In this document: piece after piece, positions 7,049 through 15,608 of the stretch
How positions within the stretch are numbered: the first letter of the stretch is position 1
Layout of the letters: each line of letters begins with the position of its first letter
From: an uncultured bacterium
GTDB taxonomy: Bacteria > Acidobacteriota > Thermoanaerobaculia > Multivoradales > J023
Direction of reading: 5' to 3'
DNA: 41,297 nucleotides
NCBI GenBank assembly: GCA_937948815.1
Contig: CALFAM010000191.1
Location: forward strand, 1-41,297
Notes under the pieces: model-generated
The model's input: only the letters and a program-made list of their open reading frames with translations
What the model was told of the DNA's origin: nothing
Database searches by the model: none
Made by a program: the position numbers and the translations under genes

Positions 7049-8953
7049 ATGCCGCGCGCTGCCTCGTTTGCCACCGGTCTACCGGTCCGTCTCCGTCCCG
7101 TGCGCCCCCAAGGCCGGACTGCCTGGCGCACCCTCGTCTCCATGGGCATGCTGGCGACTGCGTGGACGATGGCGCCGGCCGCCGTCTACCCCGCCGATAC
7201 GCCGGCTTCTCGCGTGGCCCCGGTATTTCGCGAGGCCACGGATACCGGCCTCGACTTCGTGCATCAAAACGGCATGAGCGGCGAGCTCTATCTGCCCGAG
7301 GTGTCGAGCGGTGGCGCAGCCCTCTTCGACTACGACAACGATGGCGACCTCGACCTCTATCTGGTCCAGGGACACATGCTCGGGCCGGGCAACGAAGAGG
7401 CCGATGCCCTGCGCAAGTCCCAGCACCCGCTGCCCCTCGTCGACCGCCTCTACCGCAACGATCTGACCGTGGCCGCCGATGGTCAGCGGAAGATCCGGTT
7501 CGTCGACGTCACCGATGCATCGGGAATCAAAGCCCTGGGCTACGGGATGGGGGTCACGACCGGGGACTTCGATGGCGACGGCTGGACCGACCTCTATGTC
7601 GCGAATCTCGAGTCCAACCAGCTCTGGCGCAACCGTGGACCGGATGAGAATGGGAAGATCACGTTCGAAGACGTCACCGCGCAGTCGGGAGCCGATGACA
7701 GCCGCTGGTCGACCATCGGACTGTTCTTCGACGCGGACGCGGACGGCGATCTCGACCTCTACATCGTGAACTACGTCGACTTCGACTTCGTCCGTCATCG
7801 AAAGTGCAGCACGGAAACCGGGGTCCCCGACTACTGCGCGCCACTCGCCTACCGGCCCCTCGCCGACAAGCTGCTGCGCAACGTCGGGCCCGACGACAAG
7901 GGACACGTCACCTTCGAAAACGTCACCGAGAAGGCCGGCATCACCGAAGCCGGCAGCGGTCTTGGCATCGTGGCAACGGATTTCGATGGCGACGGCGACC
8001 TCGATCTCTACGTCGCCAATGACTTGATGCCCAACTTTCTCTACCTGAACCAGGGTGACGGTACGTTCGTGGATGAAGGGCTCCTGTCGGGCGCCGCGGT
8101 CAATCGGGACGGCAAGCCGGAATCCAGCATGGGCGTGGATGCCGGCGACGTCGACAACGACGGCGACAGTGACATCGTCATCGCCCACCTGAGCGGCGAG
8201 ACCAACACCCTCTACCAGAACGACGGCGGCGGACTCTTCCTCGATCAGACCCGCGAAATCGGGTTGGGTGCGGCAAGCTGGACGTTCACGGCTTTCGGCG
8301 CCGCCTTCCTCGACTACGACAACGACGGCTGGCTCGACCTGATGACCGCCAACGGCGCGGTACGGAAGATCGAGCGATTGGCACGCGCCGGCGACCCCTT
8401 TCCCCTTCATCAGACGAATCAGCTTTTCCGCAATCTCGGCGTGGGAGCGGACGGACGCGTCCGCTTCGAAGAGGCATCGAGCCGAGCGGCCGCGGCGTTC
8501 GCCCCCTCCGAGGTGAGCCGCGGGATCGCGATCGGCGACCTCGACAACGACGGCGACCCCGACGCGGTGATTGCCAACAACGCCGGCCCGGCACGTCTTC
8601 TTCTCGACCAGGTGGGCCAGGATCGTTCGTGGATCGGGCTCGATGTACGCACCGCACGTGGCGCGACCGCCCTCGGCGCCCGCGTGCGGCTGCTCCGCGT
8701 GGCGGGTCCGCCACTGCTGCGCCGCGTGCGGACCGATGGAAGCTATGGTTCGGCCCACGATCCCCGTGTGCTGTTCGGGCTCGATGATGCCAAGACGATC
8801 GCCGGTGTCGAGGTCGTTTGGGTCGGCGGCACGACCGAACGTTTCGGCCCGCTCGCGACGCGCGCCTACCACACCCTGCGCCAGGGAGAGGGCTCCCCGA
8901 GCAAGGTCACCCCATCGCCAACCGTCCCGCCACCTGGCGCATCGAAACCGTGA
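7049..8953 (+). CDS. Secreted CRTAC1-family protein (FG-GAP/VCBS repeats plus ASPIC/UnbV domain)
   Basis: A 634-aa predicted exported beta-propeller protein. A hydrophobic signal segment lies around residues 28-50. Repeats with calcium-binding motifs of the DxDxDGDxDLY type follow, for example DYDNDGDLDLY at 94-104, then DFDGDGWTDLY, DADADGDLDLY, DFDGDGDLDLY and DNDGDPD. The last ~100 residues form the ASPIC/UnbV domain (WIGLDV...GARVRLL...GSYGSAHDPRVLFGLDD...VVWVGG). Proteins of this layout are extracellular; their biochemical role is mostly unknown. An internal ATG at 7142 would still leave a signal peptide and is a possible true start. It lies 22 nt after the preceding gene and 52 nt before a TPR gene, and the CRTAC1-then-TPR pairing recurs at 34065-40567. 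Confidence 0.88.
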   Translation: MPRAASFATGLPVRLRPVRPQGRTAWRTLVSMGMLATAWTMAPAAVYPADTPASRVAPVFREATDTGLDFVHQNGMSGELYLPEVSSGGAALFDYDNDGDLDLYLVQGHMLGPGNEEADALRKSQHPLPLVDRLYRNDLTVAADGQRKIRFVDVTDASGIKALGYGMGVTTGDFDGDGWTDLYVANLESNQLWRNRGPDENGKITFEDVTAQSGADDSRWSTIGLFFDADADGDLDLYIVNYVDFDFVRHRKCSTETGVPDYCAPLAYRPLADKLLRNVGPDDKGHVTFENVTEKAGITEAGSGLGIVATDFDGDGDLDLYVANDLMPNFLYLNQGDGTFVDEGLLSGAAVNRDGKPESSMGVDAGDVDNDGDSDIVIAHLSGETNTLYQNDGGGLFLDQTREIGLGAASWTFTAFGAAFLDYDNDGWLDLMTANGAVRKIERLARAGDPFPLHQTNQLFRNLGVGADGRVRFEEASSRAAAAFAPSEVSRGIAIGDLDNDGDPDAVIANNAGPARLLLDQVGQDRSWIGLDVRTARGATALGARVRLLRVAGPPLLRRVRTDGSYGSAHDPRVLFGLDDAKTIAGVEVVWVGGTTERFGPLATRAYHTLRQGEGSPSKVTPSPTVPPPGASKP

Positions 8954-9005
8954 CCGCACCCGCCGAGCGCCTGCACGAACAGCCGCCTCGGGCATCGGCA
9001 TACCG

Positions 9006-11075
9006 ATGAGCATCGATCTCTGCCACGCAGGGTCGCGGCTTCCAGCTCGACCTCGTTTCCCAGCGCTCGCGCTCGCGCTCGTGTGCGGGCTCGGCGCGTC
9101 GTTGGTCACCGAAGATCTCCGTGCTCAACCGTCGGTCTCGAGCTCCGAAGCGAGCTCATCGCTTTCAGGCTTCGCGGACATCCCGGCCCCCTACCTCGAA
9201 ACGACCGAGCCCGCCATTCGCGCCCAGCTCGAGGGAGCCCGCTCGGAGGCGGCCGCAGCATTCGGCCAGGCCAGCCTCTCCGCGCAGGCACGAGCGGAAG
9301 CCGTCGCCCGACTGGCGCGGCTCTACTTACTCTACGGCTTCTTCGAATCCGCCGGCCCGGCCTTCGAGCTCGCCCGCGACACCACGCCAGAAGATCCACG
9401 CTGGCACTACTATCTGGGCGCCATCGCACACCAGGAACGCCAGCTCGACAAGGCCAAGGCTCACCTGACCGACGTGCTTACAAGGCGCCCAGGGGACATC
9501 GCCACACGCATCAGGCTCGGGCAGATCGCCCTCGAGCAGGACCGAATCGACGAGGCCAGCACGATCTTCGGGCAGCTCGCCGAGCAGAACCCTCGGCTGG
9601 CCGTAGCCCATCACGGCAGCGCACAGGTCGCCGAGGCGGCCGGCAACTATGCCCTCGCCGCGGAGCGCTACGAGCAGGCCCTTGCCCTGCAGCCAGAAGC
9701 AACGGCCCTCCACTACCCGCTGGCACTCGCCTATCGGCAGGCTGGCGATCTGGATCGTGCGCGCATTCACTTGGCCGCGCGAGGTGCGGGCGAGATTCAG
9801 TTTCCGGATCCTCTGATCACGTCGCTCAGCCAGGAAAACGTTGGTAGCGCGCCGCTGGTCGCGGCAGCCAACAAGGCGATGTCCGAAAGCGACTTCGAGA
9901 CCGCGATCGCGCTCTTCCGTTCCGCCCTGGAGCGGACGCCGGACGACCTGCGAACCAAGCTCACGCTCGCCAACGCGCTCAGCCGGCATGGCAACGCCGA
10001 GGCGGCAATCACGACCTACCAGCAAGCGCTCGCGCAAGCAGACGGGCCCGAGCCGGTGTCGCACTACAATCTGGGCATCCTGCTGCTGGAACGCGGCAAC
10101 CTGGACGACGCCATCGACTCCTTCGTCGAAGCTGTTCGTCTGGCACCGACTTTCACCAGTGCGCACTTCAACCTGGCAGCCGCCTACGAACAGCGCGGCG
10201 ATATGCCGCGTGCGGCGGCGGCGGCAAGCAAGGCTGCCACGCTAGCGCCCGATGACGACGACATCCTGCTCTTGCTGGCACGGATCGCGATTCGTCAGGG
10301 GCAGGGCAGCGCGGCGGCAGCGCATCTCGATACCGTGCTGACCCGCCGCCCTGCCAACGTCGAGGGCTGGCTGATACGCGGTCTCCTGGCAACGCAACAG
10401 CGGGACGCGGCTGGTGCCACAGAGGCTTTTCGCCGCGCTCTCGACGCCAGCCCGGACGACACACAGCGTGCCCGGGCTCACCTCGGGCTGGCCGAGCTAC
10501 CCGGCACCGACAGCATCGACCATCTCGAGACCGCGGCTCGCCTCCTACCCAGCAACGCAGACGTTGCCCGGCGCCTGGCCGCAGCCTACGGTCGCGCAGG
10601 TCGTCTGGACGACGCCGCGGAACGCTACGCGCGGGCCGCCAGCCTGTCGCCGGGCGATCCGCGTACCCACTTTGGCCGGGCTACCTCTCTGATCCTTGCC
10701 GGGCGAGACGCGGAGGCCGCCCGTGCGCTCGAGAACGGGCTCACGCCGACCGACAACGCGATTCCGCTGCGCCATGCCCTCGCCCGCCTCCTCGCCACCA
10801 GCGCAGATTCGGCCGTGCGGGATGGCACACGCGCGCTCAGCATGGCCCAGGAGGTCTTCCGCAGCGCGCCGTCGATCGATCACGGCGAGTCCGTGGCCAT
10901 GGCCCTGGCCGAGCTCGGCCGATTCGAAGAAGCCGCCGACTGGGAACGACAGCTCATCGGCCAGGCGCAGGCCAACAATCGCCACGAGCGAATCCCGACC
11001 CTGCAGGCCCGCCTCGAGCAGTACCAGCGTGGCGAACCCGTCCGCGACCCCTGGCGGCGCGGTGGACCGAACTGA
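9006..11075 (+). CDS. Exported TPR-repeat protein
   Basis: A 689-aa protein. The ATG at 9006 is chosen because it is followed by a clear signal peptide (hydrophobic FPALALALVCGLGASLV, cleavage near RAQ). The frame is open further upstream but overlaps the CRTAC1 gene. The mature part is an almost continuous array of about a dozen 34-residue tetratricopeptide repeats. These show the W/L-G-Y-A-F-P spacing pattern, for example HYNLGILLLERGNLDDAIDSFVEAVRLAP and AHLDTVLTRRPANVEGWLIRG. TPRs are protein-protein scaffolds. With a secretion signal and no lipobox or transmembrane segment this is probably periplasmic. It is the last gene of the operon and converges on a VWFA gene after a 55-nt gap. Confidence 0.88.
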   Translation: MSIDLCHAGSRLPARPRFPALALALVCGLGASLVTEDLRAQPSVSSSEASSSLSGFADIPAPYLETTEPAIRAQLEGARSEAAAAFGQASLSAQARAEAVARLARLYLLYGFFESAGPAFELARDTTPEDPRWHYYLGAIAHQERQLDKAKAHLTDVLTRRPGDIATRIRLGQIALEQDRIDEASTIFGQLAEQNPRLAVAHHGSAQVAEAAGNYALAAERYEQALALQPEATALHYPLALAYRQAGDLDRARIHLAARGAGEIQFPDPLITSLSQENVGSAPLVAAANKAMSESDFETAIALFRSALERTPDDLRTKLTLANALSRHGNAEAAITTYQQALAQADGPEPVSHYNLGILLLERGNLDDAIDSFVEAVRLAPTFTSAHFNLAAAYEQRGDMPRAAAAASKAATLAPDDDDILLLLARIAIRQGQGSAAAAHLDTVLTRRPANVEGWLIRGLLATQQRDAAGATEAFRRALDASPDDTQRARAHLGLAELPGTDSIDHLETAARLLPSNADVARRLAAAYGRAGRLDDAAERYARAASLSPGDPRTHFGRATSLILAGRDAEAARALENGLTPTDNAIPLRHALARLLATSADSAVRDGTRALSMAQEVFRSAPSIDHGESVAMALAELGRFEEAADWERQLIGQAQANNRHERIPTLQARLEQYQRGEPVRDPWRRGGPN

Positions 11076-11093
11076 AGAAAGAGATGCTTGACC

Positions 11094-11118
11094 GAGGGGA
11101 CGTGCCTATTTCCGGCAC
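11094..11118. repeat. REP-like half-site with small hairpin between convergent genes
   Basis: The 55-nt gap between convergent genes holds GAGGGGACGTGCCTATTTCC followed by GGCAC, so GTGCC (11102-11106) can pair with GGCAC (11114-11118) over a 7-nt loop. No U-tract follows on either strand, so terminator function is doubtful. The GGGGAC-led motif is similar in flavour to the short repeat near 28775. Confidence 0.3.
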
Positions 11119-11130
11119 ACCGAACGTAGC

Positions 11131-13302
11131 CTAGCGGCCATTGGCGGCGCGCAGCGGGCCCGAGCTGCTGATCTTCTTGCCGTTTTCGTCCTCGACATTC
11201 ACGACCACGGTGTACTCACCCGGTGCGAGCTGCGGAACCTTGAGGCTAGCCACGAGCTGCTCTGGGCCGCCGGCGGTTGCGATGGCCCGTCCGACCAGCG
11301 CGACCTGGGCGCCGACCAGCCGCTTGCCATCCGCACCCACCACCCAGCCGTCGAGCGAGAAGGGCCCCTTCCCCAAGCCGAAGGCCATCAGGGTGAGCTG
11401 GGCTTCAATCCGTGAGCCGTTGCTCGCGACCTGCGGAACCGCCGCTGGAATGTAGCGCTGATTCCCGGCCACGAACGGATACGGCAACGTGGCATCACGA
11501 CGGCTTTCGTCCTCACGCACCATCAACCACTTCTTACCCTGCTCGGGAAAGAGGGGCGGTGACAAGAAGGCCTGCGAGGCCGCGAAGTCAGGAACCAGGA
11601 TTGGGATGGTCCGCGCAGCGTGACGTCCGGTCCGCGCGTCGCGGATCAATATGCCGACCTGGTATGCGCCAGGCGCCAGGTCGAGGTGACCAAAGAACTT
11701 CAGCCCTGCGGACTCGAGCGCCGCGCGCATCTTTCGCACATCCAGGCTCATGCTCTGCGAGAAGAAGTCTTGGGTACGCCCCTCCCGATCGAAAGCGTAT
11801 GCGTAGAGCTCCAGCCCGACCTTGCGGCTGTCCGGTTGAACGGCCAAGAGACTGTTGCCGTTGACCTCGATGACCACTGGAATGTAAGCCTTCCCCGCCT
11901 TTCCCGGCATGGGTGTGGCGAGCGCATCGGCACCGAGGCTGCCGCTGTTCTTGCCACCCAGGATCAGGCTTGCGGCTTTGAGCTGCCGTTCGAGGGGAAG
12001 CTGCTTGGCAAATGGTGTCGGCTCGTAGAACCCAGGACGATGAACGGCCCGCGCGCGCTGGACATTCCTGAGCTTGACCCTGAGACGACGGAAGCTGCCA
12101 TCGTTGCGCAAGTTCCGCGCCTGGAAGGTCAGCAAGTACGTGACGCTGGTGCGGTCGAGCAGCTGCTCCATCGCCGTGCCGAGATCATTGAAGTTCGGAT
12201 AGAACTCGCCGCCCGTCTCGTTGGCCATGATGAAGAGGCTGTTGCCCGAGCCCGCTCGGTCGCCACCGGCCGCATCTGTCCGGAGCCCGCTCACGTCGAC
12301 CGTGTGAATGCTCGTATCGGCGCGCCTGAACTCTTCGAGCGCCCGGCTCAAGAAGTTGAGCTCAGCGGTCTGACCCATGCGCACGCCCGAGCTCACCTCC
12401 CAGGTTTGGCCCCAGGAAGCAGCCTCGGCCTGGCGCATCTGCTCACGCGCGTCGAAGCTCCCCGTCAAGAGCGAGCTATCCCAACCCTCGGAGAGGAGCA
12501 CCATGTGCTTCTTGCCGTCGACCGAATTGAGCATCTGCGCCAGATCGCCGAACGAGCGAATGAAGGACGAGATTCGCCCTAACTCGTTCACCTTGCCTTC
12601 GGCACTGGCTTGCTGGGCAACGGAGCCGTACACCGGGAGAAGCGAAGCGTAGTCGAGGAGCGGCTCTGACCCGGTCGTGCCCTTTCTCGTGATCGACGAT
12701 GCTGGACCAACCTGCGGCGTCAAGCCTTCCGAGCGGCTCAAGACGAGCTGCAGCGGATCCTCCGCACGCGTGAAGATACTCGGCGTGCCGATACGTCGAA
12801 TGGCTGCCAAGACCTGCCGGCGATCCGGAGAGAAACCGACGACCCACTTGACGCCCGTATTGATCGAGAATGCCGCCACGCCGACCAGGTCCGTCTCGTG
12901 CAAGTGCCGTTCGACCAACTCGATGGCCGCTTTCCGCGCCTTGAGCACGGCGCCGGGCTCGGTGAAACTGAGATCGAAGAAGAGCAACAAATGACGGCGG
13001 CCACCAGGAGGCGCGCCCGCCATCTGCTCGGCCGCCTGGGCGACCCGCACTTCTGAGTCGAGAACGTCGACAACATCAAACCCGGTCAACTCAACCTTGC
13101 GGGAGCCGTCGAACAACTCGAAATTCTCGGCTGTGAGCCCTCGTACTGCGAGGCCCTGACGAACGACGTGTACCGGCACCTCGACCGTAACGACATCGAC
13201 CGTGTCACTGTACGACGCCTCGCCAAAGGCCGCCTGCACGCTGCTCAGGCCGAAGCCGAGCAGGCCGAGCAAGATGGGCGCCGTCCAGTGGGAAACTCTC
13301 AT
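11131..13302 (-). CDS. Secreted VWFA-domain protein, acidobacterial TIGR03436-like family (paralogue 1)
   Basis: A 723-aa protein. The ATG at 13302 is chosen because it starts a good signal peptide (MRVSHWTAPILLGLLGFGL, cleavage near VQA); the frame extends upstream but without family similarity. A beta-rich segment DTVDVVTVEVPVHVV...LTAENFELFD leads into the von Willebrand A domain with metal-site motif DxSxT (D110, S112, T114 in FFDLSFTEPG). Other family hallmarks are KKHMVLLSEGWDSS, IHTVDVSGL and ANETGGEFYPNFNDL. YLLTFQ and RVKLRNV...VHRPGFYEP follow. The last ~270 residues are Ig-like and unassigned. Probably binds metal and protein ligands outside the cytoplasm. It is the last gene of the leftward operon, 103 nt after its closest paralogue. 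Confidence 0.88.
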   Translation of the reverse strand: MRVSHWTAPILLGLLGFGLSSVQAAFGEASYSDTVDVVTVEVPVHVVRQGLAVRGLTAENFELFDGSRKVELTGFDVVDVLDSEVRVAQAAEQMAGAPPGGRRHLLLFFDLSFTEPGAVLKARKAAIELVERHLHETDLVGVAAFSINTGVKWVVGFSPDRRQVLAAIRRIGTPSIFTRAEDPLQLVLSRSEGLTPQVGPASSITRKGTTGSEPLLDYASLLPVYGSVAQQASAEGKVNELGRISSFIRSFGDLAQMLNSVDGKKHMVLLSEGWDSSLLTGSFDAREQMRQAEAASWGQTWEVSSGVRMGQTAELNFLSRALEEFRRADTSIHTVDVSGLRTDAAGGDRAGSGNSLFIMANETGGEFYPNFNDLGTAMEQLLDRTSVTYLLTFQARNLRNDGSFRRLRVKLRNVQRARAVHRPGFYEPTPFAKQLPLERQLKAASLILGGKNSGSLGADALATPMPGKAGKAYIPVVIEVNGNSLLAVQPDSRKVGLELYAYAFDREGRTQDFFSQSMSLDVRKMRAALESAGLKFFGHLDLAPGAYQVGILIRDARTGRHAARTIPILVPDFAASQAFLSPPLFPEQGKKWLMVREDESRRDATLPYPFVAGNQRYIPAAVPQVASNGSRIEAQLTLMAFGLGKGPFSLDGWVVGADGKRLVGAQVALVGRAIATAGGPEQLVASLKVPQLAPGEYTVVVNVEDENGKKISSSGPLRAANGR

Positions 13303-13405
13303 GGTCTGAATGCGGTTCTTCCGACTCGTCTGTTCGTCAGGCTCGTACGGCGCCGGTCCCAGAGCACCTTGGGACCGACATGACTTCATGACCGACAGGA
13401 AGGCT

Positions 13406-15556
13406 CTAGCGGTAGCCGCCTGCTCGCAGCCGTCCCGAGCTTGTGACCTCGTTACCGAGCTCATCCTTCAGATTGACGACGACTGTATAGCTGCCCGGCT
13501 CCAGCTCGGGAATCGTCAGGTTGGCGACGATCTGCGCGGGTCCACCGCCCGGCGAGACGGCGTGCTCGACCAGGGCAACTTCCGAGCCCTGGAGTCGCTG
13601 CCCATCTCCTCCGAGCAACCATCCGTCGACGCTGACCTCACCCCCACCCATACCGAAAGCCATCAGGTTGAGCTGCGTACTGGCAGCTTCCATCATCGGC
13701 ATGGCCGCGGGCACGTAGGGCTGGTCGCCCGCCATGAATGGATAGGGCAAGGTCGCATCGCGACGCTGCTCGTTCTCGCGAATCATCAACCATTTGCCAA
13801 GCGGCTCGGGAAAGAGAGGAGGCGAGAGAAACGCCTGTGTCTGGCTAAAGTCTGGAACCGAGATCGGCAGCGCCCGCGCGGCATAGCGGCCCGTGCGGGC
13901 ATCGCGCACCAACACGCGAACCAGGTAGTCACCAGGCTTCAAATCCAGGTGGCCAAAGAACTTGAGACCGCTCTGCTCGAGGGTCTGGCGAACCTTGGCG
14001 ACCTCCAACCCCATGTTTTGGGAGAAGAAGTCCTGGGCGCCACCAGCGGCATCGAACGCGTAGGCATACAGCTCGAGTCCAACCAGCTGATCGTCCGGCT
14101 GCTCGGCGAGCAGGCTATTGCCATCGACCTCGATCAGGAGGGGAACGTAGGCCTTCCCTTCCTTGCCGGGTAGCGGCATGGCCAGCGCCTCCGCGGCCAA
14201 GCCTCCACTATCCTCGCCGCTCATGATGAAGTCCGCAGCTTCGAGCTGTCGCTCGACAGGAGCCATCTCTGAGAACGGCTTTGGTGCGAAGAAGCCCGGG
14301 CGGTGAACAGCCCGTGCCTTGGGAACGTTTTTCAGCTTGACGCGCAACTTGTGGAAGCTGCCATCGCGCTCGAGTTGTGATGGTTGGAAAGACAGCAAGT
14401 AGGTCACGCTGGTGCGATCGAGTAGCTGCCCCATGGCATTGCCGAGATCGTTGAAGTTTCGGTAGAGCTCGCCGCCGGTGCCGTCCGCCAACATGAAAAG
14501 GCTGTTGTCCGATTGCGCCTTGCCGCCTCCGATCGCGTCCTGCCGGAGCCCCCCCACATCAACCGCCTGGATCACGGCATCCGAGCGCTTGAACGACTGG
14601 AGCACACGATCCAGGTGGTTCAGCTCGGCTGATTGGCCCATGCGGTCGGCCGAGTCCACTTCGGAGAGGTTGCCCCAAGAAGCCGCTTCGGCCTGTCTCA
14701 TCTGCTCTTTGGCGTCGAAGCTTCCAACCAGCAACGAGCTGTCCCAGCCTTCGGACAGCAATACGACGTGCTTTTTCCCTTCTACTGTGTCGAGAATCTT
14801 CGCCAGTTCCTCGAACGAGCCCAGAAACGAGCTGATACGTCCGAGCTCGACATTGCGCTGCGCCTTGCCACTCTCGCGTGACAGATCACGTAGGTTCTGC
14901 TCCTGGAGGGCGTCGATGTTGACATTGCCACCGGCGCCACCGGTATTGGAACCTGTGCTGCTAAAGGCCGCTTCCACACCATCACCCAAGGAGGGGTCGA
15001 CCAAGAGACGCAGGGGGTCACCGGTCTGTTCGAAGAGCTGCGGATCTCCCATACGCCGAATGGCCGTCACCACCTGACGGCGATCCGGGGAAAATCCGAG
15101 CACCATCTTGACGCCGCCGTTCAGTGTGTAGGCCGCGACGCCAACCAGATCGGTCGAGTGCACGTCGTTCATCACCAGATCGACTGCTGCGTCCCGCGCC
15201 TTGATCGTCGCGCCAGGCTCGGTAAAGCTCAGATCGAAGAGCAGGAGAAAATGTCGGCGGCCGACCAGGGGAGCCTCGTCGAGAAGGGCAGGCCGCGTCG
15301 TGTCGGGCGTAACGTTCTCGAGATCAACCACCTCGAAGCCTTCGAGATCGACCCGCTTGTTGTCGGCAAAGAGCTCGAAGTTTTCGGCGGTCAGATCGCG
15401 AACGGCGGCGCCTTGTCGGACGACGTACACCGGCACCTCGACCGTCACGACGTCGATGGTCTCACTAAAGCGATCTTTCCCCTCGGGAGCCGCTTGGGCA
15501 CACCAAGCCACGAGCGCTCCGAGTGCCAGTACGAAAGTTGTTCGCATTGTCTTCAT
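13406..15556 (-). CDS. Secreted VWFA-domain protein, acidobacterial TIGR03436-like family (paralogue 2)
   Basis: A 716-aa close relative of the protein at 11131-13302, collinear along its whole length. The signal peptide (MRTTFVLALGALVAWCAQA) makes either ATG 15556 or ATG 15547 plausible. The VWFA metal motif is DxSxT (D108, S110, T112 in LFDLSFTEPG). KKHVVLLSEGWDSSLL, FMLADGTGGELYRNFNDL, YLLSFQPSQ and VHRPGFFAPKPF are shared with its relatives. The C-terminal half is beta-rich and ends with an Ig-like segment (GSYTVVVNLKDELGNEVTSSG). It lies 52 nt downstream of paralogue 3 in the same probable operon. Confidence 0.88.
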   Translation of the reverse strand: MKTMRTTFVLALGALVAWCAQAAPEGKDRFSETIDVVTVEVPVYVVRQGAAVRDLTAENFELFADNKRVDLEGFEVVDLENVTPDTTRPALLDEAPLVGRRHFLLLFDLSFTEPGATIKARDAAVDLVMNDVHSTDLVGVAAYTLNGGVKMVLGFSPDRRQVVTAIRRMGDPQLFEQTGDPLRLLVDPSLGDGVEAAFSSTGSNTGGAGGNVNIDALQEQNLRDLSRESGKAQRNVELGRISSFLGSFEELAKILDTVEGKKHVVLLSEGWDSSLLVGSFDAKEQMRQAEAASWGNLSEVDSADRMGQSAELNHLDRVLQSFKRSDAVIQAVDVGGLRQDAIGGGKAQSDNSLFMLADGTGGELYRNFNDLGNAMGQLLDRTSVTYLLSFQPSQLERDGSFHKLRVKLKNVPKARAVHRPGFFAPKPFSEMAPVERQLEAADFIMSGEDSGGLAAEALAMPLPGKEGKAYVPLLIEVDGNSLLAEQPDDQLVGLELYAYAFDAAGGAQDFFSQNMGLEVAKVRQTLEQSGLKFFGHLDLKPGDYLVRVLVRDARTGRYAARALPISVPDFSQTQAFLSPPLFPEPLGKWLMIRENEQRRDATLPYPFMAGDQPYVPAAMPMMEAASTQLNLMAFGMGGGEVSVDGWLLGGDGQRLQGSEVALVEHAVSPGGGPAQIVANLTIPELEPGSYTVVVNLKDELGNEVTSSGRLRAGGYR

Positions 15557-15608
15557 TCCCTACCGCCCCTCTGGTTGCATGACTCGTTCACGGGCTCAGC
15601 TCATGGGC

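Noticed and set aside
7079-9109. A 676-codon open frame antisense to the CRTAC1 gene
   Set aside because: The product is low-complexity and is the complement of repeated DxDGD codons. The forward gene has a signal peptide, repeats and an ASPIC/UnbV domain.
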